Assembly (NCBI GenBank): GCA_023014485.1
Contig: JAJOZX010003218.1
Location: 288,001 to 352,000 of the forward strand
Source: Bathynomus jamesi
Taxonomy: Eukaryota; Arthropoda; Malacostraca; Isopoda; Cirolanidae
DNA: 64,000 nucleotides
Direction of reading: 5' to 3'
The notes under the pieces were generated by a model. That model was not told the DNA's origin. It saw only the letters and a list, made by a program, of their open reading frames with translations, and made no database searches. The position numbers and the translations under genes were made by a program. Positions 1-9,024 of this stretch are shown here, in pieces. Within the stretch, counting starts at the first letter, position 1. Each line of letters starts with the position of its first letter.

Positions 1-180
1 GCAGGCCGATGTCGTAACACTGCTTCCCGACGATCAGCGAAGTTAAGCAACATTGGATCTGGGTAGTTGTTTGATAGGGGACCGTCCTTTGCGTCTATAT
101 TACGTAACGACCCGTGGTTCGGATCCCACGTAAAGCAGTAGGTCCCATCCATCATCTGATGTCGCGAAGAAACTGAACCA
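1..180 (+). repeat. 5S rRNA-headed SINE copy
   Basis: The first ~110 bases resemble 5S rRNA, including GATCAGCGAAGTTAAGCAAC (A-box region of the 5S internal promoter) and TGATAGGGGACCG (C-box region). After this comes a non-5S body with GTGGTTCGGATCCCACGT and GTAGGTCC, which recurs with 5S-like sequence at 25130-25318 and with a tRNA-like head at 45775-46010. The A-rich stretch after 180 is probably the tail. A free-standing 5S gene is unlikely because of base changes and the attached body. The left edge may be cut by the window. Confidence 0.75.
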
Positions 181-436
181 ACAACATAAAACAAACAAAC
201 AACATTAAATTGTAAATTTTTATCGTATTCAGTATTTGTGATAGTGCGTGCAGCTGTTTGGTTATCGTTGGTTTTCCTTTTCGAGTCTTTCAGCTAGGAA
301 TGGTCATTGAAAATGATACTAGACCCTCAAAGGGATTCAATAAGTCCCCCAAAATTTATGTCATGGTCGAGTCAAAGAAATCGCGAATAGCGATCTCATC
401 ATAGTTCCCCTTAACAGGGACTTTTTTAACATATAT

Positions 437-484
437 ACTAGTGGGCCAAATGGCCCACTAGTCACATTCTATTGGCCCACTAGT
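437..484. repeat. Perfect short palindrome plus a third half-copy
   Basis: Positions 437-448 and 451-462 are exact reverse complements (ACTAGTGGGCCA) around a central AA. The half TGGCCCACTAGT returns at 473-484. No gene is visible in 181-680; the palindrome is the only structure I see there. Confidence 0.7.
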
Positions 485-680
485 CAATTTTAAGCTTTGG
501 AGTAAAAATATTGATTCTAGCAAGGTCTCCCATGCACTTGAGAAGAAAATAGGAGCGACCAGCTGAGTGACTGACTGTGGTGTTTAGAGGGATTGTTTAT
601 GTGCGTTTAGAGGAATTGGAGGTAAAGTTTTCGCTTTTTTCGATGTTTAGTGTTCGTTTTCACTTTACTGTTACTGCTTA

Positions 681-1590
681 TACAGGGTGTCCCAGAATTA
701 ACTATCTATTTCAATGAAATCTGACAAATTTTTTAAAAACACACTTTTATTTATGTTTATCATGTTTAAGATGTGTTAAAAATGTATAAATTTCTAAATT
801 TTTTTCATAATTTTATTTTCATAATTTTTCATTATCTGGTCCAATGAAAGACCGTCTGAAGTCATAGAATGGCAAAGAGACTCTCCAAAAGTTAACGTGT
901 GGCTTGGAATGACCAAATCCAAAATTTATGGCCCATTCTTCTTTGCGAAAGCAACTGTAACAGGTACCGTCTACCTTGATATGCTTCAGCAGTTTCTCGA
1001 ACCACAGCTTCTTGATGATGGCATTCTTGATAATGTTGTGTTTCAACAAGAAGCATTGATCTTTTGGCGATAAACCTTTGTTTTTATGAAACCCCATGCA
1101 AAGAAATCCAGGGGTGTCAAATCCGGAGAACGCGGAGGCCAAGGTCGAGGTCCTCCACGTCCAATCCACCGATTCGGAAGGCGTCTGTTGAGGTATTCTC
1201 GAACAATTAGAGCATAATGACATGGTGCTCCATCTTGTTGAAACACAACATTATCAAGAATGCCATCATCAAGAAGCTGTGGTTCGAGAAACTGCTGAAG
1301 CATATCAAGGTAGACGGTACCTGTTACAGTTGCTTCCGCAAAGAAGAATGGGCCATAAATTTTGGATTTGGTTATTCCAAGCCACACGTTAACTTTTGGA
1401 GAGTCTCTCTGCCATTCTATGACTTCAGACGGTCTTTCATTGGACCAGATAATGAAAAAATTATGAAAAAAATTTAGAAATTTATACATTTTTAACACAT
1501 ATTAAACATGATAAACATAAATAAAAGTGTGTTTTTAAAAAATTTGTCCGATTTCATTGAAATAGATAGTTAATTCTGGGACACCCTGTA
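681..1590. mobile_element. Snap-back Tc1/mariner element (IS630 superfamily)
   Basis: The ends are TACAGGGTGTCCCAGAATTA and its reverse complement, flanked by TA on both sides. The left arm (681 to ~1050) and the right arm (~1222-1590) are near-identical inverted copies of the same piece of transposase gene, one reading plus and one minus, separated by a ~170-bp single-copy loop. An ordinary mariner has only short terminal repeats, so this copy was rebuilt into a long palindrome and can at most move with help from another transposase. Confidence 0.85.
1043..1498 (-). pseudogene. Tc1/mariner-type transposase, internal fragment
   Basis: The minus-strand frame shows the catalytic-core signature of a common arthropod IS630/Tc1/mariner family: a QQDGAPCHYA block, the NRWIGRGG block and SPDLTPLDFFAWGF. 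The transposase would act in the nucleus on the element's TIRs. The frame lacks the N-terminal helix-turn-helix and the C-terminal end. The part to the right of ~1222 is mirrored on the plus strand at about 824-1050, so the same peptide stretch is encoded twice in opposite directions. It runs in from the TIR without a true start and is not functional. Confidence 0.8.
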
Positions 1591-2286
1591 TAGATAGTGA
1601 ATACCTGTGGATACCGAAGATAAGGTAGTGATTAGTATTTTATTTAGTGATTAGTATTTTATTAGTATATTAGTATTAGTACTTGGTGTCTGCCCTTTTT
1701 AGATATATGTGCCCTTTTTTTTTTAAAGTGGCCCCCAAGTAAAAATTCCTTAAAAAAGTCCCTGCCCCTTAACCATCTTTACAAAATACTTTTTCTAGTT
1801 CAATCACTGGCTGATGAAAGGATGAGTAACATGGAATGGCGGACGTAAAGATTTTGTTGGTGGTTCGGAATGTGACCTTGGGTGCAGTAACACAAAGACA
1901 ATGTCACAGAGAGGAACTACATTTTAAAGGTTAATTAAATGTATATCAAACTTCTTAAATGAGTTCTCCAACTCGAAATCCTATGATTTAGAGTCCGGTG
2001 CCTTAAGCTACCTTGGCGGACCACAGACTTTTGAATAGACGAAGCTAATTACATACTTCTTAAACCAACCAACTAAACGCCATTTTAACTTTTTATTTTT
2101 TATTTTCCTCAAATTCTTTGATGTTTTACATCATTTGTTGGAGTTAAACTAATTTTTTTATTGGTTACATTTTTTTTCCAAACGAACGTTAAACTTTTCA
2201 TACCTATCTTACGTATGACACAAAAGATAAGGAAGAATATAACGGAAATATTTCTCTGTACGAATACTTATGAGCGCCACTACAGT
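1591..2286. other. No gene recognised
   Basis: AT-rich sequence with short repeated units of TTTAGTGATTAGTATTTTA near 1630-1680. No coding frame, RNA gene or clear transposon end is visible. Confidence 0.5.
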
Positions 2287-3287
2287 ACCTTGTTTAACCT
2301 TGTTGCTGTTTCGTGCGTTGTTCTCTCTTCACACGGAGGTCAAGCTGGTGGCCCCGCCTCTAGGTCTGGCTTGGTGGAGGAGCGAGTTGCTTTCTTGCGC
2401 TCTCCACCGTATATAGTCAGGTACACCCGGCTCATCTGGTACCGTCCTGAGCCAGGCATCTAGTCTTCTCTTGAAGACTTTAACTTTGACCCCTGTAACG
2501 TTTCTGAGGTCCTTATGAAGCTGGTTAAAAAGTCTTGGCCCCCTGACAACCAAGCTATTTTCCTTCAGTGTTGAGGAGGTCCCTTGTCGGGCCTTTAATT
2601 TGGGACCACCACACATTCTTCCTTTCCTATTTTCCAGTGTTGTTTGGATGGTAATTGGGTTTTGTTTGAGGTTTGGTACCAGTTTTTCGATAATTTTCCA
2701 TATGTAGATTATGGTGTACTTCTCTCTTCGGGTCAATCCCAGAATAGGCACCTGATGTACCTCAATCCCAGATGAAGCACCTGCGTTCAACCTCAATCCC
2801 AGAATAGGCATCTTGCAAGGAATTAAATAAAAAAAACCTGATGATTACAAAATTTATTGTTTATACAAAGTTTATTACAAATGTAATAAAGGCAAAGTTA
2901 TAAAAGGTTTAAAGTGGTTTAATGAATAAAGAAAAATTTTAGATATTATAAATTCCTGCAATATGAGCCCGAATGTTTCTGAATCCATCTGAAGCAAATC
3001 TATCTTGCCACATAAATTGGTATAGATATAGGTTAGGTTAGGTTAGGTTAGAGTTGATTTTTTCAAATATTGATAAAAACAATGAAATTATATCTCTAAA
3101 AATTGTTTACATTTTTTTCTCCTCAATCCCAGATTAAGCACCTGTGTTTTGCCTCAATCCCAGATTAAGCACCTAAAAGTGATTTCAGGTGCCTATTCTG
3201 GGATTGATCCCTCTCTTCTTCTTTCCAGGGAGTACAGATTTAGTTTATGTAGTCTTTCCCAGTAGTTGAGTTCTTTGCAGTTCTTTG

Positions 3288-3288
<1 letters not shown>
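2287..3288 (-). pseudogene. LINE-B copy 1: 3' end of a non-LTR retrotransposon RT ORF
   Basis: The minus strand encodes the C-terminal end of a CR1/Jockey-type reverse transcriptase ORF: ELNYWERL, IIYIWKIIEKLVPNL, ENSLVVRGPRLFNQLHKDLR, RRLDAWLRTVPDEPGVP. This tail is shared with copies at 26115-27690 (+) and 29640-31310 (-). Only the last ~200 codons remain (5' truncated). The ORF is split by the fold-back element at 2730-3210, with sequence before and after the insertion joining cleanly. The 3' end at about 2287-2310 carries the AAGG/TTAAAC-type tail seen in the sister copies. Clade assignment is approximate. Confidence 0.8.
2730..3210. mobile_element. Fold-back element FB-A with repeated-unit TIRs
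   Basis: The ends match as inverted repeats beginning GGGTCAATCCCAGAATAGGC (left) and GGATCAATCCCAGAATAGGC (right, reverse complement). Each arm is built from several copies of a ~24-bp unit (CCTCAATCCCAGATTAAGCA and variants). CTCTCTTC occurs at 2722-2729 and 3211-3218, an 8-bp (perhaps originally 9-bp) target duplication inside the LINE-B coding frame. The interior is AT-rich, encodes nothing, and holds four TTAGG-type units at 3031-3051. Confidence 0.85.
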
Positions 3289-3312
<24 letters not shown>

Positions 3313-3321
<9 letters not shown>

Positions 3322-3461
3322 TCAACTGCAAAGAACACGCAGTATAAATAACGTAAAGAACGACGCTTGTATAGGAGATATTCTTGCGCGGAATATCTCC
3401 TGTACAAGCGTCGTTCTTTACGTTATTTATACTGCGTGTTCTTTGCAGTTGAATGTATATA
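3313..3461. repeat. 149-bp hairpin beside (TA)n
   Basis: The left arm 3313-3383 and right arm 3391-3461 are almost perfect reverse complements with a 7-nt loop TTGCGCG. A (TA)n array (3289-3318) adjoins. Part of the same arm, including loop TTGCGCG and GCGTCGTTCTTTACG, is repeated at about 3652-3692, beyond the tRNA-like sequence. This looks like a palindromic element or its remains; no coding capacity. Confidence 0.8.
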
Positions 3462-3542
3462 ATGCTACGGCATGCGGGAGGTGCCCCCTTGGGGCATTGG
3501 TTTCTGCGAGTATGTAGAAGAATTACGGCATTTGGAAGAGTG

Positions 3543-3616
3543 AGGTCCATGGTGTAATGGTATCGCGTCTGACCGGCAATCGGAAGATCCCGGGTTCGAT
3601 TCCCAGGTGGTTACCT
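3543..3616 (+). tRNA. tRNA-like gene or tRNA pseudogene (Pol III type)
   Basis: Box A TGGTGTAATGG (3550-3560) and box B GGTTCGATTCC (3593-3603) match the Pol III consensus, and a TTTTTT run follows at 3619-3624. A cloverleaf can be drawn: acceptor AGGTCCA with TGG..ACCT (two extra T in the 3' strand), a 3-bp D stem, anticodon stem TCTGA/TCGGA with loop CCGGCAA (reads GGC; unusual C33), T stem CCGGG/CCCAG. The head resembles tRNA-Gln. The acceptor insertion and C33 suggest a pseudogene or SINE head rather than a working tRNA. Confidence 0.5.
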
Positions 3617-3651
3617 CATTTTTTCATTTGTTTCGTTCTCTCTCTCTCGTC

Positions 3652-3777
3652 TTGCGCGGAATATCTCCTATACAAGCGTCGTTCTTTACGTGATATATAT
3701 ATATATATATATAACGAAATAGTATCGGACTTCTGTAAAAGTAAAACATTTTGAAACAATCTGTTACTATTCCATAA

Positions 3778-3827
<50 letters not shown>

Positions 3828-3853
3828 TGTATATATATATATATATATATATA
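3652..3853. repeat. Third hairpin-arm copy and (TA)n arrays
   Basis: 3652-3692 repeats part of the hairpin arm seen at 3313-3461. (TA)n tracts follow at about 3692-3713, 3779-3825 and 3831-3853. Several apparent reading frames here are only TA-repeat translations (Tyr-Ile). Confidence 0.8.
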
Positions 3854-3970
3854 CACAAAGAAATCACAAAGCAACACGTGATCTTTTTAATAAGCAAAAA
3901 CCACAGGGAAAAGGAAAAGGAAACACGAAGTCCGAGCGCTTTCGTGATATATTCATATCTTCAGTAACCT

Positions 3971-4085
3971 CTATGTAGGCTGTAACTCTTTATGTACTTC
4001 AGTGTTCCTGAGGATGTCATTAGACGAAAGCGCTTGAGCACCATTCTGTGTTTCCTTTCCTTCGTGGTTTTATTCAACATAAATA
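3971..4085 (+). repeat. PLE pseudo-LTR-like repeat, left copy
   Basis: About 110 bp nearly identical to 7188-7296, sharing GGCTGTAACTCTTTATGTAC, GAAAGCGCTTGAGCACC and TTCGTGGTTTTATTCA. Just upstream (about 3930-3965) is an inverted, related stretch with CGAGCGCTTTCGTG. Direct repeats at both ends are expected for pseudo-LTRs of Penelope-like elements. Confidence 0.8.
4008..4029 (+). ncRNA. Hammerhead-ribozyme-like core (candidate)
   Basis: CTGAGGA followed by a small stem-loop (GTC-ATTA-GAC) and GAAA fits the conserved core C-U-G-A-N-G-A ... G-A-A-A of hammerhead ribozymes. Such ribozymes are known in Penelope pseudo-LTRs. An identical core is at 7228-7249. Stems I and III are not convincing by eye: the expected U-H cleavage step after stem III is not clear. 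Treat as a candidate only. Confidence 0.35.
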
Positions 4086-4123
4086 TTTTTCACGTGTTAC
4101 TTTCGTGAAATAATTTTCATATA

Positions 4124-5729
4124 ATGAACACCACGCGTTCCTTCGGCTTGCTGTTCCCTCTCTTGTCTCCGTTTGTGTCCGTGTTTTCTTCTACATTAAT
4201 GAAGGGGCATGCAATTCGTATCCGACGAAAGTTTCTTACTAATTGTCTAGAGGAGCAAGTTCTTCCCAAATCCCTCCTTCCGATTCGCCTCAGACAAATT
4301 GACGACCATCCGTTCAACAACTTCAGCAGATTAATTTTAAAGAAACATATTGAAGTCACCAGACAAAATGAGTGGTCCGCCTTCAAAAATTTAAACATTG
4401 CCAAACGTAATTTTGTAACCGTTATTCCCCAACCGTGGATCCAACCTTTGTTTGATGAAATTTACAACGAGTTGCGTCGGAGAACTTCTTCACTTCGTAA
4501 CATTTTGGATCGAAAAATTAAAAGTCTTATTCGAAATAGTCAGTGGAGTAAAAAAGCAAGCTCAAAGTGTGTTTTGAACCTTTCTTCGAAAAACATTAGT
4601 AACGATGCAAAAAGTGCCGTTGGATATGGTATGTCCTTTTTTATTGTTAAAAAACCTTCGGCTTTACAAATTTGTTACAGTCTCGCTTGTTTTGAAAAAC
4701 AGTGTAATCTCCCTCAGTATTTGTTTAACATAGTTAAAGGCCTTGTTTATAATGCGGCGAATAGTAGTTACGAAGATAACTTTCCTAAACGTTTTCGCAA
4801 TAGCCTCTCACAATTAAAAAAAAGATGGGGAGCTCCATATTACTAAAGCAGACAAGGCTAACACCATAGTTATTATGGACAAAGTGGACTACATCAGAAA
4901 GATGAACGAGCTTCTCCAGGACCCCGCCACATACAGCAAACTTAGGAAGAACCCGCAGGATGACGTCATCAAATCATTTAATAGTGGCTTCAAACGCATT
5001 CTCAAAGATCATAAGGACTTAATTCCGCTTTTCATGTCCATTTCACCTTCTCTGCCCTACCTTTACGGTCTTATTAAAACCCACAAACCTGGCAACCTTA
5101 TGCGCCCTATTATTAGCTCGGTGGGCTCTATTACTTATAAACTCTCCAAATGGCTTGTCAAAGTCTTGTCCCCCATTCTCGGAACTATCTCTGATTCACA
5201 TGTAAAAAATTCCATGGATCTTACTGAAAAATTGAATAATGCACGTACTGAAACTAACGCTAGATTGATCAGTTTTGACGTTTGTTCATTGTTTACAAAA
5301 GTGCAGATTGACGATATGCTTGACTTTCTCTCCCAAGAATTACATAAGTATGACCTGCCACTACCTTCACACATTGTTTTGGAACTTATTAAGCTTTGCA
5401 TCCCTTGGTTGCGGCACGTCGACGATATTTTGTGTATCTGGCCCATGAATCGTGACCTGGATAACTTCCTCCTTCAGTTAAATGATCAAGTCCCCTCCAT
5501 TAAGTTTACCTTAGAAGTGGAACAAGACAATTCAATCCCGTTTTTGGATGTGCGTGTACATAGGGAAAGCCCAGGTTTTAAGTTTAGTATCTATCGGAAA
5601 AAACAAACAATTTATCCTACGTACACTTTTACTCGGGACATGACACCCCCTCTAAGAAGGCCATTTTTTCTTCAATGTTTCTCCGCGCCCTTAGGATCGC
5701 CAGTGCGGAATACATCGATGCCTAATTAG
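4124..5729 (+). pseudogene. Penelope-like reverse transcriptase (broken)
   Basis: The first frame (4124-4846) gives a ~240-aa N-terminal region; the second (from about 4830, methionine at 4875) gives the RT. Recognisable parts are ITKADKANTIV, YGLIKTHKPG, RPIISS, SFDVCSLFTKV (RT motif with the first Asp) and RHVDDILCIW (equivalent of the YVDD box), then SIPFLDVRVHR. The two frames join by a frameshift at a run of A near 4816-4823. Between LIKLCIPW and LRHVDD about 60 residues expected in this family are missing, so the active site is incomplete. PLE RT copies RNA into DNA at the target, probably in the nucleus. Confidence 0.85.
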
Positions 5730-5951
5730 AAAAAATCAACGGTATTGGAAGTGATCTGTGTTATCCATCTGCGTTTATGGAATCTTGTCTCAACAAGGCA
5801 AAACGAACTTTCTATCGTGTCAATAATAACACTCGTACTTTGTCAAAAAATATTTTAGTGCTTCCATTTTTCCCGGGCTTTTTAGGCATATTGGATATTA
5901 ATGTAGTATTTTCATATAACAATATTGTGAAAAATATAGCCCACCAATAAT

Positions 5952-6305
5952 TCAGGCATTATCTATAAAATTAGTTGTAAACACTGTGATTCCTTTTACA
6001 TAGGTCAGACGGGAAAGGATTTGCACACACGTATAAAACAGCATCAATATTCCGTTAGAACAGGACAGTCGTCCAGTGCCCTTTTTGTCCATTTGTCAGA
6101 GTTATCCCACTGTATTGATTGGAATATTGCTTCAGTTTTATTTCACTCTAGCAACATTGTTAATAGAAATATTCTTGAGTCTGCCATTATCCAACTTACA
6201 AATAACTTCAACATAAGCAAAGGTTTTTTTCAACTCGATCCTGTTGTTTTGAATTCCTTCAGAACAGATTTAGATAAGAAGGGTAGAACGCTAAATCTTT
6301 GGTAA
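5952..6305 (+). pseudogene. Penelope-like GIY-YIG endonuclease domain
   Basis: The frame shows GIIYKISCKHC, then FYIGQTG, TRIKQHQ, HCIDWN and a C-terminal helix-rich part ending RTLNLW before a stop. GIY/YIG, the downstream Arg and His and a closing Glu region (ILESAIIQ) match the GIY-YIG nuclease fold used by Penelope-like elements to cut target DNA. CKHC just before YIG resembles the zinc-binding CxxC found in some PLE clades. It belongs to the RT upstream; the linker (5730-5951) holds stops, so the protein is not made whole. Confidence 0.85.
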
Positions 6306-6531
6306 ACTTGTATGCTACGTTAATAACTTTTATTTTTCAATTTATTTTTATATACAAGAAGGGCAGAGTACTAAAACCCGGGCAGATTTCCAGTATAAAT
6401 TTGTATTTTTTTTTTTATAACATTGGTTGGAAACAATTCATTTGATCTTGTGCTAAAAATCGATAGTTGTTCCTTATAAATTTGTATGCTCCTCCCACAA
6501 TCCTTTAATTTTTAATTTTATTTCTCCGTTT

Positions 6532-6593
<62 letters not shown>

Positions 6594-6598
<5 letters not shown>

Positions 6599-7170
6599 GG
6601 TGTCCGAGAATTATCTGTACAATCTTTGGCTGTTATTAAAAGTCAACCATGAAGTGTAGAAATTCCAGTGTTGTCCCATTTTACAGAGAATCTCATTAAG
6701 TTTTTTCTGATACCACGTTTTGACAAGTTTTTTAGAAATTTACGCGGGTGACAGACATTGATGATTTAAAAGCAAGAATCACAAATGCTATTGAGCGAAT
6801 TGATGTGGATATGCTGCAGCGTACATGGCAACATTTGGAGTATCGATTGGATGTTTTGCGAATCACTAATGGTGCACATATCGAATGTTTGTAACAACGT
6901 TACTTTAATAAAAGAAACTTTTTAAAATACAAATTCTAAATAATCTTGTTTAAGAATTTTACGTGTGTTATCAAGAATTTTATTAAAAGATGAAATTGTA
7001 CAGATAATTTTCGGACACACTGGAATTTCTAAAAAACTTGTCAAAACTTGGTATCAGAAAAAACTTAATGAGATTCTCTGTAAAATGGGACAACACTGGA
7101 ATTTCTACACTTCATGGTTGACTTTTAATAACAGCCAAAAATTGTACAGATAATTCTCGGACACCCTGTA
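6594..7170. mobile_element. Snap-back Tc1/mariner remnant inside (TA)n
   Basis: TACAGGGTGTCCGAGAATTA at 6594 and its reverse complement ending at 7170 lead into ~145-bp inverted arms (6594-6745 and 7020-7170) covering the same non-coding terminal sequence twice. The loop keeps the C-terminal end of a transposase (DLKARITNAIERID, DMLQRTW, EYRLDVLRITNGAHIECL, stop at ~6893). It inserted into a (TA)n array (6536-6593), in keeping with TA target choice. Confidence 0.8.
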
Positions 7171-7187
7171 TATTTTTTTTTCTGTAA

Positions 7188-7292
7188 CCTATATTAAGGC
7201 TGTAACTCTTTATGTACTTCACTATTCCTGAGGATGTCATTAGACGAAAGCGCTTGAGCACCATTCTGTTTCCTTTCGTTCGTGGTTTTATT

Positions 7293-7296
<4 letters not shown>
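7188..7296 (+). repeat. PLE pseudo-LTR-like repeat, right copy
   Basis: About 95% identical by eye to 3971-4085 and carrying the same hammerhead-like core at 7228-7249. A (TA)n array follows (about 7297-7339). 7340-7459 shows nothing recognisable. Confidence 0.8.
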
Positions 7297-7345
<49 letters not shown>

Positions 7346-7660
7346 CCTGAACAACCCATCAACCAACCAACAAGAATGGCATTTTCAAAAACAAAGCAAA
7401 ATTGCACGTGACGTAATCCCCAGAAATTTTAAAGTTTCAGGACTTAATTGAGAGAGAGAGTTACAAGGAGTTACAAGGAAAAGAAGTACCTCAAAAGGCT
7501 TGCGACCTACACCGACGAAGTACCAATGGCAACGGGTGCCACGGAAAATTTTCTACACCCTCAAATAGTGTGCAAGATTTGGTCTAACCTTCTCTTGAAA
7601 TGATCCACAGAGGAACTGTTCACAACTTCTGAAGGTAACCTGTTCCACGTGTCACAAATC

Positions 7661-8974
7661 TTATAGGTAAAGTAATTCCCACACACTAGTCCTAAACCGT
7701 TTCAAATCGAACTTCCAACCATTGTTGCGAGTTGGGTTATCATTTAAACTAAACATGCTTCTAAAATCGACATCGTTGAACCGGCGTAAGAGCTTGAAAA
7801 CCTCGATCAGTTGACCGCGCAGCCTCCGAGTTTCCAGCGAAAACAAGTTCAGAGCGCGTAAGCGTCGATTGTAGCCCAAATGCCTAACGGAAGGGATTAA
7901 TTTTGTGGCCCTCGCCTGGACTCGCTCCAGCCTCTCAATATCTTTCCTGAGGGTGTGCGACCAGAACTGCACAGCATACTCCAGGTGCGGCCGAACCAGG
8001 GAATTGTACAGAGAGAGCACAATCGACTTGTTCCGAAACTGAAATTGCTTCCTGATATGACCCAACAGCTTCTGGGCTTTCTTTTCCACCTCTACGCACT
8101 GTTTGGTAAACTTAAGGTCGCTGCTAATTAGCACACCCAAGTCCTTTTCCAAATCAGTGGCCTCGATATTACTCCCCAACATCGAGTAGTCCGACTTGGG
8201 ATTGGCGTAGCCAATGTGCATCACCATGCACTTACCCAAGTTAAACAGCATTTGCCATTTTTCGGACCACTCTCCTATCCTATGTAGGTCCGCACGCAGT
8301 TGCTTGATCGCCTGGGTCGTCCCAACATTGTCCCCAAGCTTGGTGTCATCAGCGAATTTGGCGATCCGACTGATGATGCCACCGTCGATATCATTTATGT
8401 AAATGATAGACAACAGTGGCCCCAAAACGTAACCCTGAGGAACCCCACTAGTGACCGAGGCCCACCCAGAACTAACCCCTTTAATTACAACCCTCTGCCG
8501 CCTATTCTTCAGCCAGTTTTCAATCCACCTACCTACTTCCCCACCGATACCCAGCGCGCGCACTTTCGCCATTAGCCGGCGGTGAGGTACCTTATCAAAG
8601 GCTTTCTCAAAGTCGAGATAAAGTATATAAATCGCCCTACTCTTATCATACTCATTCCACGTGCCGTGGAAAAACTCGAGCAAGTTGGTGAGACACGATC
8701 TATGCCGTCTAAACCCATGTTGGGAGTCCCCAAGCAGTTTGTAGGAATCCAAATGGTCAACGATCCTATCCGCTATTATTCCCTCTAATAATTTACCTAC
8801 AACTGAAGTGAGACTAATAGGACGATAGTTCCCTGGACTTTCGTGATCCCCTTTCTTAAAGATAGGGGTCACGTTGGCTTTCCTCCAGTCACCAGGCACC
8901 TGGCCCGTCTCCAACGATTTGTTGAAGACTGTAGCCAGGTGGGGAGCCACCTGGTCGCGCACCTTCCGCAACAC
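7661..8974 (-). pseudogene. CR1-like reverse transcriptase region
   Basis: 437 codons open from 8974. RT blocks in order: WRKANVTPIFKKGD, NYRPISLTSVVGKLLE, QHGFRRHRSC, YLDFEKAFDKVPH, SGVPQGYVLGPL, AKFADDTKLG (catalytic FADD), LGKCMVMHIG, then the thumb-like and C-terminal part with LVRPHLEYAVQFW and RRLRGQLIEVFKLL. This part alone is unbroken, but the endonuclease part upstream is out of frame, so it is annotated as a pseudogene. The enzyme would carry out target-primed reverse transcription of its own RNA in the nucleus. Confidence 0.85.
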
Positions 8975-9024
8975 TCTGGAGAGGAACTAGTCTGGCCCAG
9001 GAGCCTTAAACGCGCTCAGTTTGT

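Larger units (their letters stand above)
3900..7296 (+). mobile_element. Penelope-like retroelement (PLE) with flanking repeats
   Basis: The order is direct repeat (3971-4085), reverse transcriptase region (4124-5729), GIY-YIG endonuclease region (5952-6305), spacer, and a second copy of the direct repeat (7188-7296). RT followed by GIY-YIG is specific to canonical Penelope-like elements, and the flanking repeats match the pseudo-LTRs such elements carry. The copy is dead: frameshifts, a deletion in the RT core and stops. A separate mariner sits in its 3' part at 6594-7170. Confidence 0.85.

Noticed and set aside
1..120. Functional 5S rRNA gene
   Set aside because: Changes in conserved 5S positions and the attached SINE body show it is 5S-derived.
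3616..3897. Open frames made of Tyr-Ile repeats
   Set aside because: They are translations of (TA)n arrays.
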